A DNA stretch of 64,000 bases from Novipirellula artificiosorum (lineage in GTDB: Bacteria > Planctomycetota > Planctomycetia > Pirellulales > Pirellulaceae), in contig NZ_SJPV01000008.1 in NCBI RefSeq assembly GCF_007860135.1, positions 239,682-303,681 of the forward strand, written 5' to 3'. The notes beneath the pieces were generated by a model. It saw only the letters and a list, made by a program, of their open reading frames with translations. It was not told the origin of the DNA and made no database searches. Shown one piece after another: positions 29,695 to 38,195 of this stretch; the stretch's first letter is position 1, and each line of letters begins with the position of its first letter. A program made the position numbers and the translations under genes.

Positions 29695-30023
29695 TTCAAA
29701 TTTTCTCGTTACGCAGGCTGTCAGACTGGCGACTCATGGATCGCGACTAACGTTAACTAGCAAACCGTACGCCACATCCGCTCTGGCGCACCACAATCGT
29801 GTGGAACATGGGGCATGGAAGACCAACAAGTCGCGATGACTGTCTGGTTCCTCACTATTCTACCGGTTAGGTCAAAACCAGGGGATAGGAGACAGGAGGG
29901 CGATAAACGCCAAAACACGTCAACTGACAAGAAACTGCGAGAAAAAATGCGAACAAGTTTTTCCGTGGAACGCCGCGAGGCATTCCACTTTGCGCAGTTT
30001 TAAGGAATGTCGGGGCGAAGCGA
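29695..30023. other. Intergenic region upstream of clpC, no gene seen
   Basis: About 330 bases between clpC and the upstream membrane-protein gene on the same strand. No credible coding frame, terminator or RNA structure was seen; it presumably carries the clpC promoter. A purine-rich AT stretch lies at 29880-29965. Confidence 0.5.
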
Positions 30024-30650
30024 CTACGCCACTTGCTTCGTCGCCTCTGTCATATCGGCAGCGGTGACAGGTTCGTTGGAGGAGCCGCTTTCGGCAGCCA
30101 CGCCGCCCTGCTGTTCCTCTTGTTTTGTAGCGATTGCACGCTGTAACCGTCGACGCTCGGTCGCAATTTCGACCCACCATGCGTCGGCAACTTCCAATCG
30201 ACCGATCTCACCGAGCAACGTCTCTGCGTCTGCGAGCCGCGATTGATGTCGGTAGACCGCTGACAACATGATCAAGGAGGGTGGGTCACGAGGTTCAATT
30301 GCTAGCACTCCCGTCAGCAATTTTTCGCAGCTTCGCCAATCCGCCTGCAAGTAAGCCAAGTGAGCCTCGGTAAATCGGTCCGGCTCTTCACTGACCTGGC
30401 GTGGATGGATCAATTCGGGCAATTCACGGATTCCGCGGACGACGTAGTAACCCCACACGACCAGTCCGACCAACGAGCCCATCCAGAACAATCCTCCAGA
30501 GATCCAACGGGGAAAGACCCAGCCCGTGATCAGGAAGAGGTTGAGCGCAATCGCGAACCCCACCGCCAGCGGCAGTGACTTCAATCGGCCCCGCCACCAG
30601 ATTTCGGGCAATCCGGGCCACAAACACGATAGATAGAAGCTCGAACCCAT
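30024..30650 (-). CDS. Small membrane protein with TPR-like tail
   Basis: A 208-residue protein of unknown function. Two hydrophobic segments near the N-terminus (LPLAVGFAIALNLFLITGWVF and WMGSLVGLVVWGYYVV) are followed by a helical TPR-like section (RFTEAHLAYLQADWRSCEKLL, then LIMLSAVYRHQSRLADAETLL) and a charged C-terminus (RRRLQRAIATKQEEQQ). The soluble part is probably cytoplasmic and could mediate protein binding. The pattern recurs in planctomycete genomes as an uncharacterised membrane protein. Confidence 0.75.
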   Translation of the reverse strand: MGSSFYLSCLWPGLPEIWWRGRLKSLPLAVGFAIALNLFLITGWVFPRWISGGLFWMGSLVGLVVWGYYVVRGIRELPELIHPRQVSEEPDRFTEAHLAYLQADWRSCEKLLTGVLAIEPRDPPSLIMLSAVYRHQSRLADAETLLGEIGRLEVADAWWVEIATERRRLQRAIATKQEEQQGGVAAESGSSNEPVTAADMTEATKQVA

Positions 30651-30712
30651 AAACCGTTTCTAGCGGGTTTTCAGGATGGGAATCAAGGACAAACCGAAAT
30701 CCAAGCGAACGG

Positions 30713-31906
30713 CTAATGGGAGAACTGCGGAATCTTCATCAATTCGCCGTCTTTCAAAGCCGATTGGTGTGCGACCACGCCGGCAACGGTCATGTTCAAA
30801 GCACTTGTGATATCGACCAAGGGTTTTCTGTTTTTGAGAATCGCCGTAACAAATTCTTCGGTCAGGTGTCCGTGTGATCCACCGTGTCCCCCCGCCGAAA
30901 CGCCTGGGGGCAGCGGTGGTCTGGCCAAATCGGGAAGTGCTTTTTCCAGTCCTTGGTACTGCCCTTCCAATGACCCTTTCTCTCCCCGTACTCGGCCTTT
31001 TTCTCCACCGTAACCGGGTGTATCCCAGCTGACGGCCATCCGTGCCATACCGCCCTCGTTGGTGCGGAACAAAGCGACCTCGGTGCCCAGTGGATTTCGG
31101 TAGCGATTATTTTGGGGTTGAAAGGCTTCGCGAGTACTGGGAATCCCCATACAAGAAACCTCCGTAAAGCTGTTGCCGGTAACGCCGACGTAATAGGCAT
31201 TCGAGTGGGTTGGGTACCATTGTGGTGGCAACCCGATTCGCCACCCTTTGTAAGAGTCGATCTGTTCGATGGAATCGTGATAGTATTCGCCTTCACAATA
31301 AATGAGTTTCCCAAACCCACCGGCATTGTAGATCTGTCGCATGGCATAAAGATCCTCGTGAAAACACGATGTTTCAAACATCATGTATTTTTGGCCCGAT
31401 GATTTGACGGCGGCGAACAACTCGTCCGCCTCTTCGAGTGAACCGAACACAGCGGGCACCGCACAGGCGACATGCTTACCGTGCTTGAGAATTTCGATGC
31501 AATGCTTTGTGTGGCTGGGAGCATCGGTCGCACAGAAGACCGCTTCAATCGTATCGTCCTTGACCAACTCCTCAAGCGACGGATAGGTCTTGTCGCAGCG
31601 ACAAGCCTTCGCCAGTTCGGCACACCGCTGCGGAATCAAATCGCTCACGGCGACCACTTCGACATTGGGATGATCTTGAAATCCAAAGGCTGCACCAAAA
31701 CGACACACGCCGTAACCGACGATTCCCATTCGGATCTTCCGGTTCGATACGGGTTGCCATGCTTTCGACGGCGTCGTCGTTGGCTCGGTCTCTTCAAATC
31801 CCGGGATCGTCGCGTTTTGTTGGGCGCTGAGGGATCCGCTGGTACCCGCAGCGATACCGAGGCCAAGGGTTTGTAAGAAAGAACGTCGGGAGGGAGTGAC
31901 CTTCAT
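30713..31906 (-). CDS. Tat-exported Gfo/Idh/MocA-family oxidoreductase
   Basis: A 397-residue protein. The ATG at 31906 yields a twin-arginine signal (SRRSFLQTLGLGIAAG), so it is folded before export. The Rossmann part follows (MGIVGYGVCRFGAAFG, then VEVVAVSDLIPQRC), then a substrate domain (GGFGKLIYCEGEYYHD). The common EKP motif is replaced by AVPAVFG, so catalysis may deviate from the sugar-dehydrogenase norm. Family members oxidise sugars or sugar derivatives with NAD(P). The open frame extends upstream, but that part overlaps the divergent gene's leader and looks non-coding. Divergent from the glycosidase-like gene 130 bases away. Confidence 0.88.
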   Translation of the reverse strand: MKVTPSRRSFLQTLGLGIAAGTSGSLSAQQNATIPGFEETEPTTTPSKAWQPVSNRKIRMGIVGYGVCRFGAAFGFQDHPNVEVVAVSDLIPQRCAELAKACRCDKTYPSLEELVKDDTIEAVFCATDAPSHTKHCIEILKHGKHVACAVPAVFGSLEEADELFAAVKSSGQKYMMFETSCFHEDLYAMRQIYNAGGFGKLIYCEGEYYHDSIEQIDSYKGWRIGLPPQWYPTHSNAYYVGVTGNSFTEVSCMGIPSTREAFQPQNNRYRNPLGTEVALFRTNEGGMARMAVSWDTPGYGGEKGRVRGEKGSLEGQYQGLEKALPDLARPPLPPGVSAGGHGGSHGHLTEEFVTAILKNRKPLVDITSALNMTVAGVVAHQSALKDGELMKIPQFSH

Positions 31907-32036
31907 GGCGCAAGACCTTCGTTGGAGAGGGAGGTGGTGATCGTCATTGCGGGACGCGCTGTGTCGATTTGGTATGATAACGCATGGATCCGATACCCGC
32001 CGCGACACCCACCCCACGGACAGGCAACCACAGACC

Positions 32037-33485
32037 ATGCCCCACTTCCACCTCCGACTTCTGGCCAGCACGCTGGCCTGGATCTTGACGCTCACCGTCC
32101 CACTGCTCGGCTTGTTTGCGGCCGATCCGATCAAACCCTACGAAAACAACCCTCGCTATTGGCAGTACCAAGGCAAACCCATTCTGTTGCTGGGCGGAAG
32201 CAACACGGACCATCTCTTTTTGATGGACGACCTGGAAATGCACCTCGACGAGATGCATGCGGTTGGAGCCAACTACGTCCGAAACACGATGAGCCAGCGT
32301 GAGGGTAAGGAACTCAAGCCGCATCAGTTACTTCCCGATGGCAAGTTCAACCTCGATCAATGGAACCAAGCATACTGGGACCGTTTTGAGAAGATGCTGA
32401 GGTGGACCGCCGAACGCGGCATTATCGTGCAGATCGAGGTCTGGGATCGTTTCGATTTTTCGGTGGACCATTGGGAGACCAGCCCCTGGAATCCGGGGAA
32501 CAACACCAACTACACCTATGAGCAAATCGGTTTCGCCGTCCATTATCCAAAGCACCCCAGCCAAGACGCACAGCCCTTTTTCCACACCATCAAAGGAATG
32601 CCGCGGTATGACACCAAGCTCGAACAAGTTCGGGCGCATCAAGAGGCTTTCGTGGCCAAAATGTTGTCCTATAGCCTTGCCCATCACCATGTCCTTTATT
32701 GCATGGACAACGAAACATCCACGCCTGCTGCGTGGGGGCAATACTGGATTGAGTTCATCAAAGCCAAGGCGGCTGAAAAGGGGGTGTTCGTTTGCACAAC
32801 GGATATGTTCGACGACGCATTTGAAGCCGAAAAGGCGAAGCATACTCCGCTCATCTTCGAAGACCCGAAGCACTACATGTTTGCGGACATCTCGCAGGTG
32901 AACAGCCGGAATTTCGATGATACCCATTGGGAAAGGTTGCAATGGCTTCTGAAGCAAGTGAATCGGCACCCCCGCCCGAGCAACCACACGAAAATCTATG
33001 GCAGTGGCTACATGAGCTTTGGAACGGGTGGGCCAGAGGATGGTGTCGAACGCTTTTGGCGCAATCTTCTCGGCGGCTCGGCAAGCGTTCGGTTTCACCG
33101 ACCTGATGCTGGCAACGGACTGAATGACTTTGCCAAAGGGAGTATCAAAGCCGCACGTCTACTTGAGAGCCAAATCAAGCTTTGGAATGTTTCGCCACGG
33201 ATGGACCTGCTATCGAATCGCGAGCCCAACGAGGCCTTCGTTGCGGCGAAAGAGGGGCAGAGTTATGCACTCTACTTTACCCATGGTGGGTCCGTAGGAC
33301 TTGATCTGTCGAACGCAAAAGGGACCTTCGAGGTGACGTGGATCAGTGTCGCGATGGGGATCACGACACAGACGTCCGCTGCGGGAGGCTACCGCCCAAT
33401 GAAAAAGACGATTCAGGGCGGTGGTGTCGCCACCCTGACCGCACCCTATAAAGGCGGTTGGGTCGTTGCGATCGTGAAGAAATGA
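32037..33485 (+). CDS. Secreted glycoside-hydrolase-like protein (DUF4038/collagen-binding type)
   Basis: A 482-residue exported protein; the ATG at 32037 opens a signal peptide (LLASTLAWILTLTVPLLGLFA). A TIM-barrel-like body follows (RYWQYQGKPILLLGGSNTDH, then LDEMHAVGANYVRNTM, then ERGIIVQIEVWDRFDF and HHVLYCMDNETSTP). The tail beta-domain (YALYFTHGGSVGLDLSNAKG) resembles the putative collagen-binding domain attached to such barrels. The conserved acidic residues (EVWDRFD, DNE) could be catalytic. The substrate is unknown, probably a plant or algal glycan. Divergent from the Gfo/Idh oxidoreductase. Confidence 0.65.
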   Translation: MPHFHLRLLASTLAWILTLTVPLLGLFAADPIKPYENNPRYWQYQGKPILLLGGSNTDHLFLMDDLEMHLDEMHAVGANYVRNTMSQREGKELKPHQLLPDGKFNLDQWNQAYWDRFEKMLRWTAERGIIVQIEVWDRFDFSVDHWETSPWNPGNNTNYTYEQIGFAVHYPKHPSQDAQPFFHTIKGMPRYDTKLEQVRAHQEAFVAKMLSYSLAHHHVLYCMDNETSTPAAWGQYWIEFIKAKAAEKGVFVCTTDMFDDAFEAEKAKHTPLIFEDPKHYMFADISQVNSRNFDDTHWERLQWLLKQVNRHPRPSNHTKIYGSGYMSFGTGGPEDGVERFWRNLLGGSASVRFHRPDAGNGLNDFAKGSIKAARLLESQIKLWNVSPRMDLLSNREPNEAFVAAKEGQSYALYFTHGGSVGLDLSNAKGTFEVTWISVAMGITTQTSAAGGYRPMKKTIQGGGVATLTAPYKGGWVVAIVKK

Positions 33486-33637
33486 CTCAAGCGGACTCGT
33501 CGCGATCGATTGTTGCTTCAACCGCTAAATGGAAAACGACCACGAACGATCCTCTCCCAATCGGGCCCCTAAGAAGATGAAGGCGTCGCTCTCCAGCTAA
33601 GCATCGAGCGGAAAACAAGTGTCGGATTTGCAATGTA

Positions 33638-33687
33638 GCACAGGCTTCCAGCCTGGTTCTCCTCCATCACAGGCTGGAAGCCTGTGC
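33638..33687. repeat. Perfect 18-bp inverted repeat
   Basis: Arms GCACAGGCTTCCAGCCTG (33638-33655) and its exact complement (33670-33687), separated by 14 bases, between two convergent genes. There is no U-tract, so it is a palindromic repeat more than a classical terminator, though the stem could act as an mRNA end. Confidence 0.8.
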
Positions 33688-33707
33688 CACTTCATTTCCG
33701 CTTGATC

Positions 33708-34655
33708 CTAAGCCTCCGGCGGACTCTTCGTGGGTGGCTCAAAATTGAATTCTTGCCATTTGACGTTCTTATCCATCGGCTCGATTCGCATCACCAGCAA
33801 CCCATTCTGATACAGTCGCACCGTTCCGGTCGATTGGCTCACAACGACCGAAATGGCCTTGGTCTTTTGGCTGATTGCGGCGGCGGCCCAGTGTCTTGCC
33901 CCAAGCCCCTTGCTCATCGTCAGATCTTCGTGCGAGACCTCCAACATCTGGCGGCTCTTCTCGATCACACCGTCACTGTTGATGATAAAGGCTCCATCCA
34001 ATTGAGCGACTTCCTTGGCGTCTTCTTGGACCTTCTTATCGAGCAAGTTTCGCTGTTTGCGGTTGTAACCCCGGAAGGGATCCACACCGCTGTCGTTGGC
34101 ATGTTCCAGGACACGCCGAGTATCCCCCACGACGAACAGTGTTCCGACGGGTTTCCCTTCGCGACCTTCCCGGCCGATTTGAGCGGCCAGATCGATCACC
34201 GCTTTGATCGTCTTCAGCGGCACACGGCTCTCAATCGATTGCAGGTCGCGGACGGTCAATTGGCGCATCCGCTCATCAATTTGCAGATGGCTGATGGAAT
34301 CGAGGCGTCCCTGCTGGAAACCGCTGTAAAGCGCGATCACTTCGCCATTGGTGCGAATGTACTCGTCCGCAGCGGACTCGAGCAGTGCGTGCTGCAGACG
34401 CTCCAACAATGGAGCCTTTTCCTTGTTCAGTGCGAGTGGTTTTAGACCGGCCTCCGATGCCCCCTCGAGGTCTTCTGGCGAATCGACCGCGACGATGATC
34501 GGCTTTTCAAGCGGCTGCGCCATCTCGGCAATCCGCTTCCAATCCGTCGAACCATCCAACAACATCAACATCGCGTCGGCACCTCGATCTTTCAATAGAG
34601 CGATGGCCGCGCGAATCATCGCAGCGTTGTGTTTGGTGAGGCGTTGGGTCGCCAT
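33708..34655 (-). CDS. DacZ-type diadenylate cyclase (DisA_N domain with PK-like N-domain)
   Basis: A 315-residue protein. The N-terminal ~150 residues resemble a pyruvate-kinase C-terminal-like domain (GADAMLMLLDGSTDW, KPIIVAVDSPED, then GEVIALYSGFQQGRLDSISH). The C-terminal half is a DisA_N domain with the DGA motif (LDGAFIINSDGVI) and an RHR-type motif written GARHWAAAA, followed by VVVSQSTGTVRLY. Diadenylate cyclases make c-di-AMP from two ATP. The architecture matches archaeal-type DacZ, not DisA or CdaA. The last Arg of RHR is Trp here. The ATG at 34655 is chosen; upstream codons look non-coding. Confidence 0.82.
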   Translation of the reverse strand: MATQRLTKHNAAMIRAAIALLKDRGADAMLMLLDGSTDWKRIAEMAQPLEKPIIVAVDSPEDLEGASEAGLKPLALNKEKAPLLERLQHALLESAADEYIRTNGEVIALYSGFQQGRLDSISHLQIDERMRQLTVRDLQSIESRVPLKTIKAVIDLAAQIGREGREGKPVGTLFVVGDTRRVLEHANDSGVDPFRGYNRKQRNLLDKKVQEDAKEVAQLDGAFIINSDGVIEKSRQMLEVSHEDLTMSKGLGARHWAAAAISQKTKAISVVVSQSTGTVRLYQNGLLVMRIEPMDKNVKWQEFNFEPPTKSPPEA

Positions 34656-34789
34656 AGCGGGCGATCCTCGAAGGAAAAAGGGGATCCAAGGAAAATAGAA
34701 CCAGTGAATCCCAAGTATTGACGACAGAGCCGAAACCGGCAAGCAGATCGGCTGCGAATTCTAGCTTTTCGGAGCGATCTTTGTCTCCC

Positions 34790-36988
34790 TTAGCGTCGGT
34801 TTGACCGCTGCCCTTGCGCCACGGCGGGGCGTTGCCACGCCGCACCTGACTTGTAGGCTCGTTCGTAGAACAGCGCCAAGGTCCGAAGCGCGTGCCCCTT
34901 GGGGCCAATCTCCCATTCGTGATCACGATCGTTCCACATCGACGCCAGCAGGAAGCGAACCGCCTTAACCAGCCGAGGGTCTTGCAGTTCCGAGTCGGGA
35001 ACGTTGGTCAAGATCCATTCCGTAATGTGGCCCGTCGTTTGAATCTTGCGATCCAAGTCGCCATTGTCGCCGCGGCTTTCAAACCAACTCGTGCTCATCG
35101 AACCATCGCGATTCTGCAAGGTGTAGGCGTAATTCAGAAAGTCTCGCGTGAACAATTCGGCTCGACGCCATTGGCCCGAAATGGGCTTGCCCTCGACACG
35201 GCGTTTACGAAGTGCGTGATCGTACGCCATCAAGCGATGCGTTCCGCCACAGGTCCCCCCCACGATCGGCTGAGATAGCTCTTCGCGAATCAATCGCTCA
35301 AAGTCCCAACGCTGACCGTCGGCCCCGATCCACGTCGTATCGGTGTCTAAGTAATGTGACAACGCAATCAAGTTGAACGTCAGCTCGTCGCCGCTTTCGC
35401 AATCGGCCATTTCCAAGTTCACGACATCCCGGACCGAATATTTTTGGCGGCCGACGTACAGCGGGTAGTCGATCGGAACTCCGGTCAAGGCACAAACCGT
35501 TAGAAACTGCGATTGGTGGCCCTGCAGCCCGATGCCACTTTTGACCTCCAAACCGCCCCGTGGCCCCGGGCCGAGCAGCCGCTGGCCCCGACATGCGTTG
35601 TTACCCGCAATCCAGGCAATGGCACTGTATTCACGGTTGTTGGCAAGGATCTTCGTATCGATTCCCCAAACCATCATGGCATGCATCATGCCCCAATTGC
35701 TTCGACCGTTGGCGATCTCGGTTTGCTGATAGTAGTACTGCAAACACCGTTGAATGGGCACACGCATCTGCTGCACCGATGTCGAGAGCCGCAGCGGTTC
35801 GGTCGGTCGGCCTGTGTAATCACGGATCACCGGTCTTTCCGGCTCGGCAACTTCGGGTTCCGCGATCGCATCCCCCGCACTGAATTGATCTCCCACCGAA
35901 TGACGCGTGACTGCCTTTGAGCTTTCGACCGCAATGCTCTCTCGTTTCGGCGATTCAACGCTCTTGGGTGTTTTGATTGCCGTCGTTTGGCTTCCGACCG
36001 AGCGTGGTGTTCCGTCGCGATCGATGCGAAGTCGACGAACCGCGACCTCTTCGGTCGATGCCTGCGCCTCGTCATCCCTGCTGCTCTCGGCAAGGTCTTT
36101 ATCCCCGCGGCTCTCGGCAATCTCTTCTTCGGGCGACTCGGAAGCGTTTTGAGGAGCCTCGTAGCTTTCCAGCGTCGGAAGTTCTTGCTCCGCTTGCATC
36201 GTTTCGCGTGTTGCTGCCAATTCGTCTTCGCTTGGGGGCATCAAAGACAATTCATCTTCCGCCTCAACTTCAACTTCCGCTTCAACGGCATCGCTGACGC
36301 TCTCGTCGCTCTTCGGCGACTCCACCTCGACTTCCGCAAAGGAATCGTCCGTTGGTTGCAACGCCGCGGCGGATGGCTCTGCCTTGACGGGCCCTTGCTT
36401 GGTGACGATTGCGGGCCTCGGTTGTGTCGTCGGTTGCTGGAGCGTCGGGACCGATGCAATCGTCGATTTTGCACTGGGCGCCGGTTGAGCACTGGGCGCC
36501 GGTTGAGCACTGGGCGCCGGTTTTGCAATGGGCTGGGGATCGGTCAAGGGCTGTCGACTCGTCATCGCATCACGAGCGACCCAACCATCATTCAAGACGG
36601 TTGCGGTCGTCGCTGGCGGCTGGATTGGATTGCGTGAAGGTGCTGGTGCCGTGGCCGCCGCTTGGGGCGAGCGAGGCGGAAGCGACGGCGGGTCGGACGC
36701 AGCTTGCGGTGCCCGCAACGGGCGCGGAGACGGTGACGTTTGCCCGAGCTCTTCAGGGGTCTTTTTGATCGCATCGATCAGCCATGGCCGGCGCGCAATC
36801 CGAACCTCTTCGAATTCGATCGCCGGATTCGATGCGGGGAGCAGTTTTAACTCCGGTGCGGATTCCGCAACTTCCAACGGTGACTCGTCAGCAAGGATGC
36901 CGCTCTGTAGACCAGCGAAGGAGCAGGAGGTTGCTAGCAAAAATGCGAGGTGGGATCGCCGGCGGGGGCGATAGGTTCTATTGGTCAC
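34790..36988 (-). CDS. Large exported low-complexity protein with conserved C-terminal domain, unknown function
   Basis: About 732 residues. The GTG at 36988 has GGAG spaced about 8 bases upstream and gives a basic signal peptide (RPRRRSHLAFLLATSCSF). Residues ~30-400 are Pro/Ala/Ser- then Glu-rich and likely disordered; they contain an 18-bp tandem repeat encoding PAPSAQ. The final ~330 residues look folded and conserved: QRCLQYYYQQTEIANGRSNW, then GTCGGTHRLMAYDHAL, then GHITEWILTNVPDSE. The helical repeats and the GGTCGG-type loop resemble alpha/alpha-barrel proteins, but no function can be assigned. A start at ATG 37051 would put 21 extra residues ahead of the signal. Confidence 0.7.
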   Translation of the reverse strand: MTNRTYRPRRRSHLAFLLATSCSFAGLQSGILADESPLEVAESAPELKLLPASNPAIEFEEVRIARRPWLIDAIKKTPEELGQTSPSPRPLRAPQAASDPPSLPPRSPQAAATAPAPSRNPIQPPATTATVLNDGWVARDAMTSRQPLTDPQPIAKPAPSAQPAPSAQPAPSAKSTIASVPTLQQPTTQPRPAIVTKQGPVKAEPSAAALQPTDDSFAEVEVESPKSDESVSDAVEAEVEVEAEDELSLMPPSEDELAATRETMQAEQELPTLESYEAPQNASESPEEEIAESRGDKDLAESSRDDEAQASTEEVAVRRLRIDRDGTPRSVGSQTTAIKTPKSVESPKRESIAVESSKAVTRHSVGDQFSAGDAIAEPEVAEPERPVIRDYTGRPTEPLRLSTSVQQMRVPIQRCLQYYYQQTEIANGRSNWGMMHAMMVWGIDTKILANNREYSAIAWIAGNNACRGQRLLGPGPRGGLEVKSGIGLQGHQSQFLTVCALTGVPIDYPLYVGRQKYSVRDVVNLEMADCESGDELTFNLIALSHYLDTDTTWIGADGQRWDFERLIREELSQPIVGGTCGGTHRLMAYDHALRKRRVEGKPISGQWRRAELFTRDFLNYAYTLQNRDGSMSTSWFESRGDNGDLDRKIQTTGHITEWILTNVPDSELQDPRLVKAVRFLLASMWNDRDHEWEIGPKGHALRTLALFYERAYKSGAAWQRPAVAQGQRSNRR
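36473..36523. repeat. 18-bp tandem repeat inside the exported protein gene
   Basis: Nearly three perfect copies of ACTGGGCGCCGGTTGAGC encode the PAPSAQ hexapeptide. In-frame unit length allows copy-number change without frameshift. Confidence 0.85.
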
Positions 36989-37148
36989 GAATAACTCCGA
37001 GGTGCGAGTGAGCCTAGGAGAGCTATCGGAAATCCACCGCGCCGAGTTCACTCAGAAACTCACTTGCAGCGCGGTACCGCAAGGTTCGTGACCCTGTCTG
37101 TTGCGTTGGTGAGAAGTTGGAAAGAATAGGAAGGAAAACGGCGATTCG

Positions 37149-38168
37149 CTAAAGGTCGAAATCGTCAAGTGAATCGATCAATTGATCCAACGGATCCTTT
37201 GGCTTGCTGGCTTGATCGGCTTGTCGTTTCTTTAATTTCTCATCTAGACCAACCGCGTCACGGCCCGTCAGAAGCAGTTGCTCATCCCTCTCGCGAGCAG
37301 CCGTTGCAATAGGATCGTCGCTTCCACTCGGTGCGCCAAACAATTGTGAAAGGTCGATCTTGAATCCTTCTTCGCCGTCCACTTCGGCACCTGCGATTGC
37401 AGGTGCTTTGTGTTGTGGAAAAATGATCGCGTTCTCGGGACACACTCGACTGCATGCCGGACAACCTTTTCGACAGTTGTCAGGTTGTTCCACCAAGATA
37501 CTCTCAACGCCATCCACGCCGTAGACGCCGAACAAACAGAAGTCGATGCACTCCATGCAATTCGTGCAGCGATCAAAGTCAATCACCGGGTACCAACGCC
37601 GCGACGTCGTTTCATTGACTTCGATCAACTGTCCCCCCACGATGGGCAACTGTCCCGCCGAACCTTGCGAATCTTCGGATGCTTTTGCGAGTCGGATGAT
37701 CCGTTGCATTTCGTTGAGGAACGTTGTCGCCTCGTCGGCGAGTTTCAAATCCACACAGTGAATCGATCGATTGGGGCGTGGATAAAGGTGACTTACGCGA
37801 TCTACTACGTCTGCATCAGGTTCCCCCTGATAGGACTCGCTGGGCAAAGCCTGATCGTCGTCCTCGGTCTCCTCAAGCAAGACTTCACCGACTTGTCCTT
37901 GGATGCCATTTCGATCGAGAACCCAGTGAGCCGCGCGCGAGTAAATCCACGAAAAGACAATCAGATCGCCATCGATCTCTGACAGCTGGCGATACGAGTC
38001 GCTGGATTTGGGAAGGTCATAAAGATGAGGCAGCACGATACAGTCGACACCGTCGATTTTCGTCGCTGCTTCTGCGATCGCTTGCTCCATCGCACGCTTG
38101 TCCGGATTGCGAGATTGCCCGCGCGAAATGACAACGGTGATCGATGCTTTTTGAATGGCTGAAATCAT
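37149..38168 (-). CDS. 2x[4Fe-4S] ferredoxin-domain protein with unknown N-terminal domain
   Basis: A 339-residue protein. The N-terminal ~190 residues (ASITVVISRGQSRN, then LPHLYDLPKSSDSYRQL) look like a Rossmann-like or CobN/flavodoxin-type domain and are not recognised. Residues ~200-250 hold two cluster motifs, CTNCMECIDFC and the less regular CRKGCPACSRVCPE, for [4Fe-4S] electron transfer. The acidic and basic C-tail is low complexity. The gene begins 27 bases after purL and sits at the end of the ribBA-tyrA-purL run, so it is likely co-transcribed. Its partner is unknown. Confidence 0.8.
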   Translation of the reverse strand: MISAIQKASITVVISRGQSRNPDKRAMEQAIAEAATKIDGVDCIVLPHLYDLPKSSDSYRQLSEIDGDLIVFSWIYSRAAHWVLDRNGIQGQVGEVLLEETEDDDQALPSESYQGEPDADVVDRVSHLYPRPNRSIHCVDLKLADEATTFLNEMQRIIRLAKASEDSQGSAGQLPIVGGQLIEVNETTSRRWYPVIDFDRCTNCMECIDFCLFGVYGVDGVESILVEQPDNCRKGCPACSRVCPENAIIFPQHKAPAIAGAEVDGEEGFKIDLSQLFGAPSGSDDPIATAARERDEQLLLTGRDAVGLDEKLKKRQADQASKPKDPLDQLIDSLDDFDL

Positions 38169-38195
38169 AGACTCTTGTCGCGGGGTGAGGTTCGA

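Noticed and set aside
36473..36523. Possible CRISPR-like repeat
   Set aside because: Units are directly adjacent without spacers and encode an in-frame peptide repeat.
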